A stretch of 64,000 nt of DNA from Amblyomma americanum (GCF_052857255.1 NC_135505.1:141830343-141894342), one strand, 5' to 3'; shown: positions 33,808 through 46,100, numbered from the stretch's first letter. A program made the numbers and translations. The notes: a model not told the origin generated them from the letters alone.

Positions 33808-33888
33808 AGGAAACGTGGAAACGTGGAGGCTAACGGAAAGGGTTGAGCTTAAGTTAAGCACAACGCAGCGAACCAAGGAAAGGAAAAT
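33808..33888 (+). pseudogene. RTE-type LINE fragment, left part
   Basis: aaacgtggaggctaacg, cttaagttaagcacaacg and cagcgaaccaaggaaaggaa match 38945-39010 of the RTE copy at 38912. The match breaks at 33888 and resumes at 34511. Confidence 0.78.
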
Positions 33889-34510
33889 AGAGAGTTTTAG
33901 TTTCGCGTACGTAGAGGCTTCACGTACGTAGAGCTCTTACGGGTGACCAGTGCGCATGCGCAGAACGCAAAGGGTATGCGAGAGTCTCGCGTACGTACGC
34001 GAGATTCGGATTTTTACGTTGCGGTCTTTGCGTTGCATGCGTACGTAGCGTTGACAAACATGGCGGCGTCCTGCCCGCCGCTTCACAGCGATAACAGCTT
34101 CGTCGCTAATCCCTCGACGCGATATCGTGTTCTAAACTGCTGCATTCGCCTTCAATTTTCCCATTTTTACCCTCGCATAAGGGTTCAAGAGACAAATAGC
34201 TTTTGTTTTTCAAACAGAAGGGCGATTTTTCAGCTGTTAAGCCTGACGAAGCAGCGTTCGTCGTCGTCATAGCAACGGTCTCGCGAGATCTCGCGAGAGG
34301 ACAAACCGAATGGCTTGGCTTAAAGACTTGTCTTGGATGATTTAGGCTACAACCAGTGTCTGTGTTTCTTAGCAGATGGCGCTAGGAGTAACGAGCGGCC
34401 TGCGTCGCGTACGTGTAACTATAAGGGTTTCAAACGACCTGCGTGCAGGCTACGTAAACTTCTCACGTTTGCGTACGTGAACCCTCTACGTACGTGAAAC
34501 TAAACTGTCT
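33889..34510. mobile_element. 622-bp TIR element nested in an RTE copy
   Basis: The ends agagagttttagtttcgcgt / acgtagagg and (reverse strand) agacagtttagtttcacgta / cgtagagg are inverted repeats of about 28 bp. AAT lies on both sides (33886-33888 and 34511-34513). Deleting the element plus one AAT restores the alignment to the uninterrupted RTE at 38912 exactly. There is no transposase frame. The interior is CpG-rich and full of tacgta words. It contains gcgcatgcgcag (NRF1-like), aacatggcggc (YY1-like) and a doubled tctcgcgaga. Confidence 0.8.
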
Positions 34511-34690
34511 AATGATACGTGCTACGTTAAGGGACTACAAGCGGGCAGAATGGGTGAGGGAACAAACGCGGGTTTATGACATCCTAGTCGAAATCAAGAG
34601 GAAGAAATGGGCTTGGGCAGGGCATGTAATGCGAAGGCAGGATAATCGCTGGTCCTTTAAGAGTAACGGAGTGGATTCCATGAGAAGGCA
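34511..34690 (+). pseudogene. RTE-type LINE fragment, right part
   Basis: The frame reads EWVREQTRVYDILVEIKRKK then WAWAGHVMRRQDNRW, the near-terminal motif of RTE ORF2. It is colinear with 39045-39185. The 3' end beyond about 34690 is lost. Confidence 0.85.
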
Positions 34691-34856
34691 ATCGACCTAT
34701 TCAGCCAGCAATGCAAAACTATAGCGAGCAAAAAGGGTACAGTTGGCGAGGAGAGAGCATCAGTACTTCGGCCTTCGTGTAAGTGGACCCTGCCTGTGTC
34801 GAGCTCTGTAGCGCTGATCAATCAGGAACCTACTGCTTATGCGCGGTTTCTGATTG

Positions 34857-34872
34857 CCCCCCCCCCCCCCCC
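34857..34872. repeat. Poly(C) run
   Basis: Sixteen consecutive C. Confidence 0.95.
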
Positions 34873-35325
34873 ACCTGACCCCCATCGTGCGACATAACAG
34901 TGAACAGCGCAGGGAACAGCAAAAAAAATTATATGGCGAAATTAATTATCGCTGCGCAATTGACCTCTCCAAACAAGTGCTACTTAGAAAACTGTTAGAC
35001 CTGCTGACGAGTGTAGTGGAACTCGGGTTCTTGCATCTCTGCGAGAACGCTGTTACGGATGGTTCATCCCTGCCGTTGTGCCAGGCCAGCCGCTGTTCGG
35101 CTGTTCTAATCTTCAAAAAAATAGACGTCGCCGCTTTTCAGGGTTCAGGAGACGCTGAAGACAGATCTACTCAGTAAAAATAGATTGTATGGCTGTTGTT
35201 GCCTACGTTGATGTTTGTCTACACGTAAAATATATTTTTCCTGAGAGCAGTGCTTTTAGAAAATCTTCCTGCCAGTAATCAACCAATGCCAGCGACCTGA
35301 GAAGTTTGAATGCCAGTCACGTGAT

Positions 35326-35450
35326 ATACCCAAGCAGCACAGGTCATCGGCCCAATATTGCAACAGGATGGTCCCATCCTGGTCCTTTGTAGGGCCAACT
35401 TTGCAAATACGGCTCCAATGTTGTGCCAATTTCTTGTGCTGCTTGGGTAT
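35326..35450. repeat. Short inverted-repeat element
   Basis: atacccaagcagcac (35326-35340) and its exact complement gtgctgcttgggtat (35436-35450) bound 95 bp, giving a MITE-sized snap-back. No target duplication is evident. Confidence 0.75.
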
Positions 35451-35840
35451 CTTTCCGGCGCAGCCAGCCGGCGACGTGACATTCTTCGGCTGCCCAATCG
35501 GCTTTCCATCTTGTGCGTTCCACCGGCAGCAGACGGTACCATTGTTGTGCAGTAACTGCAGTTCAATCTTCACGCGCACGCATGCCCTGCTTGAACCCAG
35601 GGACAATCGGCGACAACGTCGAAATCCCGCGTGATCATACGAAGTAGATTAATTGCAACGCGCCGTTGACGCACAGCTGAACAGACATTCGTTGGTACGG
35701 ATGATGACACCGACATTGCAGAGCCAAGACCTGATAAAACCATTGTCTGCGGTGTACGAGCATCCCTTGAGCGCCGGAGAGCGAAGACGTTGACGAAGAT
35801 GCCGACCTACCATTTGCCGCCGTAAACTCTTAAAACAACG

Positions 35841-35842
35841 AT

Positions 35843-35913
<71 letters not shown>

Positions 35914-36340
35914 TTACATACTGCAGACCTTTGGGTCCAAGCAGAGGGGCATTATTATATATACAGATAATAATGAGCAAAACAGGAACGAACAAGTACA
36001 CATTTATACAAATTTTTAGTCACACTGCAGTCAGCAAACCATGGTTCCAGTCCGATACTGTCCGAGGAAAAAAGAAAAATTTAAACGTATCAGTTCGAGC
36101 ATAATGGGGTGTGAGTGAGTCAGGATGATGATGTCTTGTGAGGCGCGTTAATGCAGGCGTTAAATAAGGTGATTTATTCATTTGGAGTTTTTTGTTAAGA
36201 AGGTTAGTTACATAGACAGTTACAGCTAGTCCCTAATGCAGATCGCTGGTAGCAAGAGTTTTGACAAATTCTGTATAACCGCCCTGGACAGCTTCGACAG
36301 CGCCGTGAGAACGGCAGCTTTCAAGCAGGTCTGCACTATG
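35841..36340 (-). mobile_element. 5'-truncated CR1-like LINE, copy 2, with (TAAA)n tail
   Basis: On the - strand the decayed RT end reads TPHYARTDTFKFSFF, then in the next frame PRTVSDWN. A 3' UTR and a tail of about 18 TAAA units (35841-35914) follow. The RTDT-FK-SFFP-WN order is the conserved end of CR1-like ORF2. A frameshift inside the motif shows decay. Confidence 0.78.
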
Positions 36341-36448
36341 CTCTTTTTTCACAAATATTAAACACGTCTGAGGTTTCCTTTTTAGCGCGCTTTCAATAAG
36401 AATCTCCCTATTTCGCCATCGTCTGTCTCACGACGAGGGCTGCTCGGG

Positions 36449-36661
36449 AGGTGGGTCTCACAAGCGCCACCGGTGGCAGCACCTGTCATCGCAGGACAGT
36501 GGCTCACCGTTCAACCGCTGCGCCAATGCACCAGGAATGGTATGAGGACCCCCAGCGATCTACGAATGTAAGGAATAGATTGAACACTTCCTGAAATATG
36601 AGCAATAAACATTAACATTATCGCGTCATACAATTAAAGCGCCGCTAACTGTCCCCTCCAG
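36449..36661 (-). repeat. Interspersed repeat, family B copy 4
   Basis: On the - strand it shares gatcgctgggggtcctcata, gcgcagcggttgaacgg, the cgatgacaggtgctgccacc block and the gacgcgataatgttaatg start with copies 1-3. Confidence 0.7.
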
Positions 36662-37325
36662 TTTTAGTGCGCTAGCACTGAGATCCCACTCACTGAAGTT
36701 TCGCCGATCTTTGCCTGAAGCCTGCTTGGCCTTGAAAATTGCGCCTAGAACCAAAACCGAAGTGCTAGCGCACCTAATTTGCATTTGGCCTAACCACGCT
36801 TTATCGTCCGTCAATTTTTGGGCTGTAATATAGGACGCCCATTCACTAGGAACTTAGGATAAAATGAACGGAATCCAGGCGACCATCATGGTCTTGATTA
36901 TTAAGTGTAAGCGACTCTACAAGGTGCATTCTGAAGCGGCTGTACACACTGTCTTGGAGACCTTTACAGGCATATACAAAACAGGAATACCTTATAATTT
37001 GTTATTTTCTGGAGGGCATTAGGACAAACTCACTGAGCATTTTGCGCAGCCATGAACATGTCAATCGTCACCAAGACATCCGCAATGTCCCGCACATCCT
37101 CATCACAGCGCTATCTACGGCCGTAACTTCGCAACCGTAGCCAGGAAATGTTATATAGAGGCATGCAATACACACCTTTATTTTGATTTTTAGACACGTC
37201 ATTGTTTCTGCAACATCCCTCGCAAACAAGAAATATTTTCTCGGTTGACGTTTGCGCTTATATATATGGATTGAAACCGGACTCCAACTGCTGTTAGAGT
37301 ACAGAAAAACATATTGGTTGGTCTC
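36662..37325. other. Unassigned sequence
   Basis: No gene recognised. Confidence 0.45.
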
Positions 37326-37473
37326 GTTCGAATGGATTTTTTTTTTTCACCGCAAAATTAGACAGGACATAGAAAAGAGGCACAGGCAGGACAAACGCTG
37401 ATTGTTTGTGCTGCGTGTGCCTCTTTTCTACGTCCTGTCTAATTTTGCGCTGAAAAAAAAAATCAATTCGAAC
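37326..37473. repeat. Hairpin repeat with about 65-bp arms
   Basis: gttcgaatggatt + T-run + cgcaaaattagacaggac faces the near-exact complement ending gaaaaaaaaaatcaattcgaac. Only the centre (about 20 bp) is unpaired. It shares its plan with 32799-32912. Confidence 0.85.
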
Positions 37474-38195
37474 TCCTCAGCTGGATGTGACCTGACTTTG
37501 AATAGAGACTTTTCTTTCTAAGGTGCTGAGTTTCTTACTTGCGTCTGAAATCTGTCATAAGCCCTGATATATATGTTTGCGCTAGGTGTATGTTGCTCAA
37601 GTTCTGCAAACGGCCTTGAAGAAACGCTTCGTCTACATCACACTTTTACATCAAATGCAAATACAAGGTCTGCACGCAGGGACTGTTTTATGGCAGTTAT
37701 CGCCATGTATTCCGATATTAGTGCACTTCAATACTTACTTTACAACTCATCATCTTCATTTCGAAATTTCTATGCAACCCTTCGAAGTCTGTGACCGCAA
37801 CCTTTATTTCTTGATGTTTTCTGGCATCAAATAAGTTCAGAATTAAAACTTACTGGTCTATCATGTCGCCAGCACTTAAGTGTGTCTGAAATGGGTTCCA
37901 GTTATTCAAACCTAGCTTTTTGTACTTTTAAGTCATTCGATTCTCGAATGAGGGTAATATTTAAGTACATAATCTCGCCACTGTCTGCAAGCAGAAATGC
38001 TAGCACGTAATCCAGAACAATGGTATAGAACAACCGTAACGCGCCTTTAATATCATGACACTCACACCTGCTACATTTTGTTTTACTTTTAATATTATAT
38101 GAAAACAGCTAAGCATAGAGAGCTGGGCTATAGTTGGTTTTGAGTATGAGACATCATTCCAGCGTAAAGAAACACATGGACAAAGAGTGTAGACA

Positions 38196-38312
38196 CCACG
38201 TACCGTGGTGTGTACCGTGCTGTGTACTGTCTTTTTCCGTGTACTGTGTACTGTGTACTGTACTGTGCTGTGTGCTGTGTACTGTCTTTTTACTGTCTTT
38301 TTCCGCTGAAAT
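38196..38312. repeat. Degenerate tgtgtac/ctgtctttt tandem repeat
   Basis: Overlapping repeats of gtgtactgt and two copies of gtctttttccg/gtctttttactg. Confidence 0.85.
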
Positions 38313-38911
38313 GATGTCTCATAATTATACTCTGAAAACAGAAGGTCTTTCTAAATGCTTCGTAACCATAGGGCCTCAATATCAATATAGGCAGCCACAG
38401 ATATCTGAAACTTGCATATCTTTATATAACTCATTACATCTAGATTTAATATTAGAGACGTCCCTGATACAAAATCTTAATCGAGCTTGTTTGTGCGATG
38501 GCATGGCACAAAGTGCGAAATACAGCACAGCTTTGGCATAGCAACTGGTAAGAGCTCACTCAGCGCTACGTTTTCAACGCCTTCGGATTCGCATCGGTGT
38601 TACGCGACAGTTGCAAAGAGCTCCAGAACATCCCTACACAAAAGAATGTGAACCGTGAACAAAGAAATGCGAATGCGAACAAAGGAATATCGTTATTTCT
38701 GCTATAATGGATAGCAAGAGCTGTAGCAACAGATATATAAATTTATGCATGCATCATCCATTCTTCTTGGCAAAGCATGTACAGAGGCGAGCAAAAACGA
38801 TTACCACAAGAGTAGACGACCGGCTAAACTGCATCGATTTACTATGCAGTTCGCGAACATGCCGATAGGGACAGTGCCAAGTTGTGGCCATGTTTGAACA
38901 ATGGAGAAGGC

Positions 38912-39350
38912 TGTATCTTGCCGGTACTCACCTACGGGGCAGAAACGTGGAGGCTGAAGAAAAGGGTTCAGATTAAGTTAAGGACAACGCAGCGAGCAAT
39001 GGAAAGAAAAATGATGGGCGTAATGATAAGAGACCGAAAGCTGGCAGAGAGGGTGAGGGAACAAACGCGGGTTAATGACATCCAAGTCGAAATCAAGAGG
39101 AAGAAATGGGCTTGGGCAGGGCATGTAATGCCAAGGCAAGATAACCGCTGGTCCTTAAAGGGTAACGGAGTGGATTCCATGAGAAAGTAAGCGTAGCAGG
39201 TGGCGGCAGAAGGTTAGGTGGGCGGATGAGATTAAGAAGCTTGCAGGCAATGGGTGGATGCGGCTGGCAAAGGACAGGGTTAATTGGAGAGACATTGGGG
39301 AGGCCTTTGCCCTGCAGTGGGTGTAGTCACGCTGTTGATGATGATTATGA
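38912..39350 (+). pseudogene. 3' end of an RTE-type LINE ORF2
   Basis: The translation reads LPVLTYGAETWRLKKR, ERVREQTRVNDIQVEIKRKK and WAWAGHVMPRQDNRW. After a frame change near 39190 it gives RWADEIKKLAGNGWMRLAKD then RVNWRDIGEAFALQWV and a stop. This is the complete conserved tail of RTE ORF2. A short tgatgat-type repeat follows, as usual for RTE 3' ends. It is 5'-truncated and frameshifted. Confidence 0.88.
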
Positions 39351-40375
39351 TGGAGGCTGGCAGGAAGCAACCGTTGTCAAGCGCGCCGCTCCCAAATCTT
39401 TGCAGTGCCGCTGCGCTGATTCTGACTTTGGTCAGAACTGTTTGACTGGCAACATACCTTTGTTTTTAACGCGGTAGCATTAGAGCGCCCATTATCACAA
39501 AAAGAGTCCGGCGTTGCTGTTGACGTCGGCGTATGAGGGTTCGGTTGGGCGAAGGCTAAGCGGAGGGAGAGAGATACCCTCTCTAATTTCGGGAGAGAGG
39601 AAGAATGAAAATGGCAGAGGGAAGAGGAAGGAAGGATGGGAGGTGACGCATGGGGTGGGCACGCCGTGGTCGGAATCAGAGCCGAGACGTGGGGAGAGTG
39701 CACCCACTCGCACGATCTGAACACCCATCATTGGCAGTCGCTGCCTCGTCCGGGGGAGACACTGATGCGAACGCATACTCTGCCGCGTGAGTTTCATTGA
39801 TGGAATGTAAATTATTGTGAATTTCTCGGTTCACTTGTCGCAATTACCCACATCCTCATTCGTATGAATTTAATCTTAGGAGACATAACTCCTTTTTTAA
39901 ACCAAGTGCATTTGGCTCCATCCTAGCAAATAAGTTTCAGGCGAGTATTCCCTCACCCTTTATGATCATCCTTCCGTCACATGTCTGAAGGCCGCTGCTT
40001 ACGGAAATGAACGCCAAGCTAAGAAATGAAGTGATGTCTCAAGCTTGTACGGCCGACCTCCGAGTGAGCCTTTCATCAAAAAATAAACACTCGCAGGATG
40101 GTTACTGCTGTACAACGCGATATCCGCGACAGCTTTAAAGATACTTATAGTTCATAATATATTGAGGTAGAGAATAGGAGAGCCACTGTATATACCTCTA
40201 CAGCTCTATAGAGCGCTCTTTTTAGTTATCTGTGCATAATCGTTCTTCAACTAACGCAACTCTCTAGTGCGCCGCTCTATGCGCGCGTTGTCACAGCCGC
40301 TCCTCCTTTCAGGGTAATTACCTGTAGGTGGTTCACCTGACAACAACCTTCGCATTGTGCCCTTGCCATACCCTG
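39351..40375. other. Unassigned sequence
   Basis: GC-rich in its first third with no recognised protein; the remainder is AT-rich and featureless. Confidence 0.45.
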
Positions 40376-40394
40376 CTCCTTCTACGGAAACCGC

Positions 40395-40452
40395 CCTCCG
40401 TGGCAAGCCCTTGTCCGGTTATGCATGGCAAGCCCTTGTCCGGTTATGCATT
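40395..40452. repeat. 25-bp direct tandem duplication
   Basis: ggcaagcccttgtccggtta plus tgcat occurs twice in immediate succession. Confidence 0.9.
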
Positions 40453-40516
40453 CCTGCACTCTCGCCATAACCTCCTCTTTCCACGATAACCAGCTTCCGG
40501 TATGCCTTGCATTTAG

Positions 40517-40753
40517 CACCTTTAGCACACCGCGTACCGTGTTACCGTTACCGTGACGGGAGTACCGGAAGCCCGCCCACCGGAAGTAAGCACGCGCTGA
40601 CTGGTCCCGATACGTCAGGCTTGCGCGCAGCTGCCGGGTGCCTGGCGCCATCTGGCGGCGTCTAGGCGATCTGCGCATGCGCAGTGATGGTGCGCGGGTT
40701 CCCGGTACTCCCGTCACGGTAACCGTAACACGGTACGCGGTATGCTAAAGGTG
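40517..40753. repeat. 237-bp inverted-repeat element with about 48-bp arms
   Basis: cacctttagcacaccgcgta ... gacgggagtacc faces ggtactcccgtc ... tacgcggtatgctaaaggtg. The interior is CpG-rich and includes ctgcgcatgcgcag (NRF1-like palindrome). Confidence 0.85.
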
Positions 40754-40805
40754 TCTATTAACTACCCAGCGAGTGGTTTTCATAGCAAAGCATACACCGG
40801 TTACG

Positions 40806-40890
40806 CCGATTACTACTGTTGCTCCTACTACTATTACTACTACTACTACTAATTACTACTTATGCTACTTCCGCTATAACTACTACACCA
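40806..40890. repeat. Degenerate (ACT)n microsatellite
   Basis: Runs of actact interrupted by gttgctcct, aattactactt and similar. Confidence 0.85.
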
Positions 40891-42084
40891 ACGTGAAACC
40901 CTAGAACGGTCGCTTAACAGCTGCCGCTGTAGAACACACTTCTTTACGGGCGATGACTGCTGAACTCCCCTCAAACTGAAGAGCGGGAGTAGCCTGGTGC
41001 TCTCATTATCGAAACGTTCGTTCAAAACCTCTGAGCTTCGCCACTTCGAAGCTCCGGTCTTCGATTACTTGCGCTAATCCTTTTTACTCGCCACTGTACA
41101 AGACGAATATATATCCACATTCTACAGGAAGCTAGCGTGTAAAACGGATTCAGATATAATTCCTCCACGCAGTCCCTTTAATTGAAGGCTGAGTTCAGTC
41201 AACTCTGGGATAAACTGGTATAACATAAACCAAGTTCAAATCGACAGCAAGAATCGACGGCTGTCTCTCCTTGCAATGAGACATCTTGATTCGAGACATC
41301 TCGCCCGAATACACAGCAAGAAGTGTGACGACTTTTTGGATACTGTTTTTTGTGTAGCATCGTTTCATTGTTCAGTCACCCTGTCATCGTTGCTTCTGCG
41401 GCATGGGCAGTTTCCATCCGCAGCGACGCTGACTTCCAAGGCAGCTGGAAACTATCTGGAAAGGAGCGTCGATAGCAATAGGGGCGGCTCTTTTAATTTG
41501 GTTTCACTATTTCTTGTGTGGAAGTTGACCCAGTTTTGTTTGTTTACAAAACAAGAAAAGTCATCAAATATGCGACACTTTTTGGTTACTTATTTATTGT
41601 TTTGCTTGAATCCTCTGCAGAGAGGCAAAAGAGAGCGCTGTTTTTACTAAAAGCCTGAAATATCATGGCAACGTAGTTAAAGCATCTCATATCCTACAAT
41701 GGCGAGGGCGCGAAGACTAAAAGGAATAGGGATCGAACTGGACGCCCAACCCTTGCTAAGGGAGCCACCTACGACGTCCACCACCTAACATGCACTGGCG
41801 AAAATTGTCGCTGCGCGTACGCACCATCCGCTTGAAGTAAAAATCTAAGTAGTCTTAACAGTGCAATACACATTTGTCCCAGCTTCAGCTTCTGTTGCTA
41901 CTTCTGTGTGTGTTTGTGTCAGCTTACTTGCAATTTTCGGATCATCAAACGGCATATTCGGACTGCTAGCTGTAGCTGTAGGTATCCACAATGCTCTCAC
42001 GGCGTCGACATTTGCATATATCCCATTTTTTATAATTTTTTATGTATATTATCTATCTAGGTTGCTGTCTAAAAAGTAGGTTCC
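40891..42084. other. Unassigned sequence before gene 2
   Basis: No supported gene. Confidence 0.45.
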
Positions 42085-42210
42085 CCAGAATCCGCTGGGC
42101 AGGTTGTGATGACGCCGCGAGGTCACATGACAACTCTACCAATCAAGGCGGCGCATCATGGCATGTTGTGATGGCGTCACAATGTGGCGTGACCTCTCTC
42201 GACCAATCAG
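42085..42210 (+). repeat. Partial family B-like repeat end
   Basis: ctgggcaggttgtgatgacg and ggtcacatgac resemble the 3' part of family B copy 2 (12207-12257). The same words recur once more 60 bp later (gttgtgatggcgtcacaa), so the end is locally duplicated. Confidence 0.5.
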
Positions 42211-42239
42211 CGAGTTTCGTGCTACCAGACAGCGGCGGG

Positions 42240-43073
42240 GAATTGTTGGGACTACGGCTCTAAGGCTACCGCATTAATGTAGGGTGGTCAACGTTCGTTA
42301 CACCTATGCTGCCCAGCCTGGCCGCATAATGCCTGACTAGCATAATGTCTACCGTGGATGAAGATAGACCTTAGAACTTTGGCGTGAGAAACGAAGCGAC
42401 AGTGCAGCTTCGTCTTCTGGTGCCCTTCTCTTCGCAGTCCTACTTTGAAAGAAGCAAGAGGGCCTACGCTTATTTTTACTCCCTAACCGGCGTTACACGA
42501 AATAGGAGCAATGACATTGTGTCTAATATAGCATGCTGCTAAAGATTCAGCCCCATGCTTCATGCCATGGCGTTGCTGAATTCTCAGGGAGTCATGAAAG
42601 CCATCAATCTGGGCTATGGACCGGCAGCTCTGTATTGTTCATGCTTCCAAGAACTGGCGGCACTTGTAGCGTATCTTATTCTGCACTGAAGCCAAGGCAC
42701 CGAAGTTCGTCTTTGTAGGTGGCAATGCCATTTAAATAAGTGACAGTGGCACCCTACTTACTTCAGATGTGCTTACTGTAGCAGCTTCTGTGCACGTGAC
42801 GAATCAACATGCTGCAGAAATTTAGTGGTTAACAAAAGCCCGACGAAAACTTATGCGGAGCGCCTGACAGAAGACCTTTATCGATGCATAGCTGTCACTT
42901 ACGACCCGACAAAGGAGCTCGGGTTTACTTTATAAATACTCGCTGGAGGCACGGGTTGTTCAAAGCGTACACGCTGTCTGTGCACACTGTCGCACACTAG
43001 GGGTACATGCAAGACTGACGGCTAAAAGTTGTTCCCTGCAGCCCCGAAAAGCGCGTCGACTGACCGGCTAGGG
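42240..43073 (+). promoter_or_regulatory. Upstream region, promoter and 5' UTR of lipocalin gene 2
   Basis: TATAAATA at 42931-42938 is preceded by GAGCTCGG (42915-42922) and lies about 140 bp before the ATG. The entire region is colinear with the gene 1 upstream region (6250-6677 plus 8947-9378) and lacks the LINE, so it preserves the ancestral arrangement. Confidence 0.7.
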
Positions 43074-43190
43074 ATGCACTCTGTTCTGCGGTTCACCTTA
43101 GCAGCCGCAGTATGTCTACACGCTGTAGCGTTTATGATACCCTTTTGGGCGGACGAAAACAAGTTTGGCCAGTATCAGGATGCGTTGAAG
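43074..43190 (+). CDS. Lipocalin gene 2, coding exon 1
   Basis: 39 codons, MHSVLRFTLAAAVCLHAVAF signal peptide and mature N-terminus; donor AAG|gtaatt, phase 0. Same length as gene 1 exon 1, and the LCLHAVAF/VCLHAVAF core is shared. Confidence 0.93.
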
Positions 43191-46100
43191 GTAATTTCAA
43201 GCATTGTTCTAACATGTCATCTCGTTGTTTGGATAACTTTGGGGGCCATCTGAAAATGTTGCCAAATACTTGGAAAAGCATTTGCCAAATTCCTCGCATG
43301 TCGAGTAAGTGATTTTTGTTTAAGAACGATGCTAAAGTATACGCAGAGTGATCCAGAGTCCTCTTTAACAGGATAATCAAAATCTACGAAATGCTAAGAC
43401 GCCATATCCTATTAATAACTTCTACGACTACATTTTGTTCGTAAAAATTTACCATAGCTACTGGACACGCTATGTAAAGTGTCCAACGTGTGAACTCCGT
43501 CTGTAGCAGTACAGCGGTAATATGATAGTTTTGTTGTGTATTGTTCAGCACCGCTAACACTGCCGCCTGCAGCTGAAATTTCGAGACAGGTTCAAGACTC
43601 ATGGCATGACATCTCTATGACACTCCGCGGAAACTGAATAACATGCTCATAAGTCTTCCGTTATCAGGAAATAAGTAAATACAATGTTCTTTAAAAGGAA
43701 ACCAGAGGTGTTCTTCGAGCGAATAAGGCTTCCTGTTTTTAAGCGCCACAAGGTCATGCTAACAACCGGGGCAATCACAAGTTAAATCAAAGCTTGAATT
43801 CGTGTTTCTGAACGATTCATTTGCGCACCCATTGTTTTATACATTCAATCAGTCGTCCCTGTTTTTGACACCGGAGCCGGTGGACCGGGTGAACGGTTTG
43901 CGCTACTTCACACTTGTGAAGAAACAGACTGAAAGATTCGGACAGAAGCCGGCAGGCATCATGTGTGCACGCTTGCTATTTACTTTCTACACTTCCCCTC
44001 AGTAATGTGGCAGGCCAGGAGTATGGTTCTAAGGCCTCAATATCTGCCTATCTTCTGTACGTATCTCTCTGAGTTGAAGACAAAGCCACTTGAATCTCAA
44101 CGCACACACGTTTCCTGTATAAGAAGCTGTATGCCATAGTTCTATGGGTCTGTGTCCAGGTCGTCGTGACCATATAGCCATGCGTTGAGAGTTGAAATTG
44201 CATGTGCAAAGAAGGTGTAATTTGAGGCTACATAAATATATCTGAAAAAAAAGTAGGCATTGCTTGTTTGGTTTTCGCCTACAGCAGAGCTACAAAATGG
44301 TGGAGGGCAGCTAAGTTAGTTATACTGGAGAGAGACATAGCTTGCTGCGACCAGTTAAGACGAATGTGTGCCGAAAAACACTTGCTTGTGAGATTATGGG
44401 CTCATGTACGCTGCACTTGCGTCTGCAGATAGATTTGTTTGCTTTATAAGATATTTTATCACATAGCACTATCCTTCCCCTGCTTTGTTGACACATGAGC
44501 TGTTCACCATGAATGAATGAATAAAGGAACGAAGGAACGAACTTTACGCCGGTTGTAACATACAGAAAATATATATATACTGGCAGGGTATCCTGGAAAA
44601 AAATTCACCTACACAGCATGAGTGGCCCTCGGTCGCCTACGATGAGAGAACCAGGGGCATAAAGATACAGGATAGGGATAAGCAGGCAGTGCATCAACAC
44701 AATGATAATACCTAGTCCGAAAAAAATTAACAGTCAGGAATACAAAAGTAATAAAGTGCATTCATAATAGGCAATGGATAATAAAAAAATTCAGAAGTGA
44801 TAATGTACTGTAAAATATGACAGTGCCATACAAAGCTGTTCGATTTCATGTTCTAAAGCTTGTAAATCATTAACAGACATCGATAAGCGTATATAAGATT
44901 AATGTTTGAAATGTGTAGTTACTTCAGCAACGTTGAGAGTGTCTTAAGAGCTTACCATACTTAGTCTTAGCTCGCGAAACGATCCATCTTTCTTGTTTGT
45001 TTGCTGAGTGGACGGAATTTTTTCTGACTGTGTGTATGTGTAGTGAAGGCTTTTCTCATCATTACGCGAGAGGTTTTTGTGTAATAACAATAGCCTTAGG
45101 TCATATAAGTTAAAAACAGCTAGTTGTCACACTGTTCCGTGAAGAAGCGGGCAGAACAGAGTTCGGTAATCATATTGTTACGGGGAGGTCTCCACAAACA
45201 ATTGTGCAGCACAGAGAGGTATACTATAACCGGAGGCTTTGTGAACGCACACACACTCAGCGTCTTTGTCTTCAAGAGCGCCGATGGTCACTTCTTTTTC
45301 AACGCAAAGAATTGAGTGCAATATATTTTAAGTATCACCTTCATGGCTTTCTTGAGTCGCTTTGGGACGTTAAACCACCATAAACCATCATGGCTTTCTT
45401 TCTCAACGTATATATTTTTGTTTCCCCTGTCCACGACATTGTACGCTATATCACTTGCCTGTAGTTAAGTTGTGCTGTATTTAATGAATTTAAAAATTAC
45501 ATTTTCACAGCAAGCAGTATTGAACACCTGAGCTGGGATAATGCGCTATCCACAGCGCCAGATTTGGTTGAGGTGTGATAACGTGTACAGGGGCGTAGAC
45601 CCGCCGTCAAGCCTTCTATAGGTTTTTGTAGCGACAGCTACATTACGGCAGCGCTTCGAGCCTTCAGCGTGGCTGCGCCGCCACGCTGTCACGTGGTTGG
45701 TCACGCGGTGTGGAGCAGCTGCCAGCGGCGCGGCGCCGTGGCTGATCACGTGGTTCGTCACTTGGTTGGTCACGTGACCAAGTTCCACTCTGCCAGCTGT
45801 AGCTATCGCGTCACTCCAGGTTTAACGAAAACTGAACCACCGCCATTTTTTTTTTTTGGGGGGGGGGGGGGGGCTGCGCTCCTGACGTTTTTGTGATGTT
45901 AAAAAAAAAGTGACGACTTAACTTCCATGCCATGTTGTGATTGACAATGCTCGGAATTTCGCCTTCGCAATTTGGCCGACGCCCTGGGCGCACGTTGCTT
46001 GTTTCGCCCACACCCGACAACTTTCTGTTCAGGAGGCGAAAAAAGAAAGCAATTACGGGTTAACAAACGAGTGGGCAAAAGCACGGGCTGTCAGAAGGCT

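Noticed and set aside
33250..33876. 208-codon - strand frame with Asn-Gln-Ser-Ile repeats
   Set aside because: Its centre is the GATT microsatellite; the flanks show no homology.
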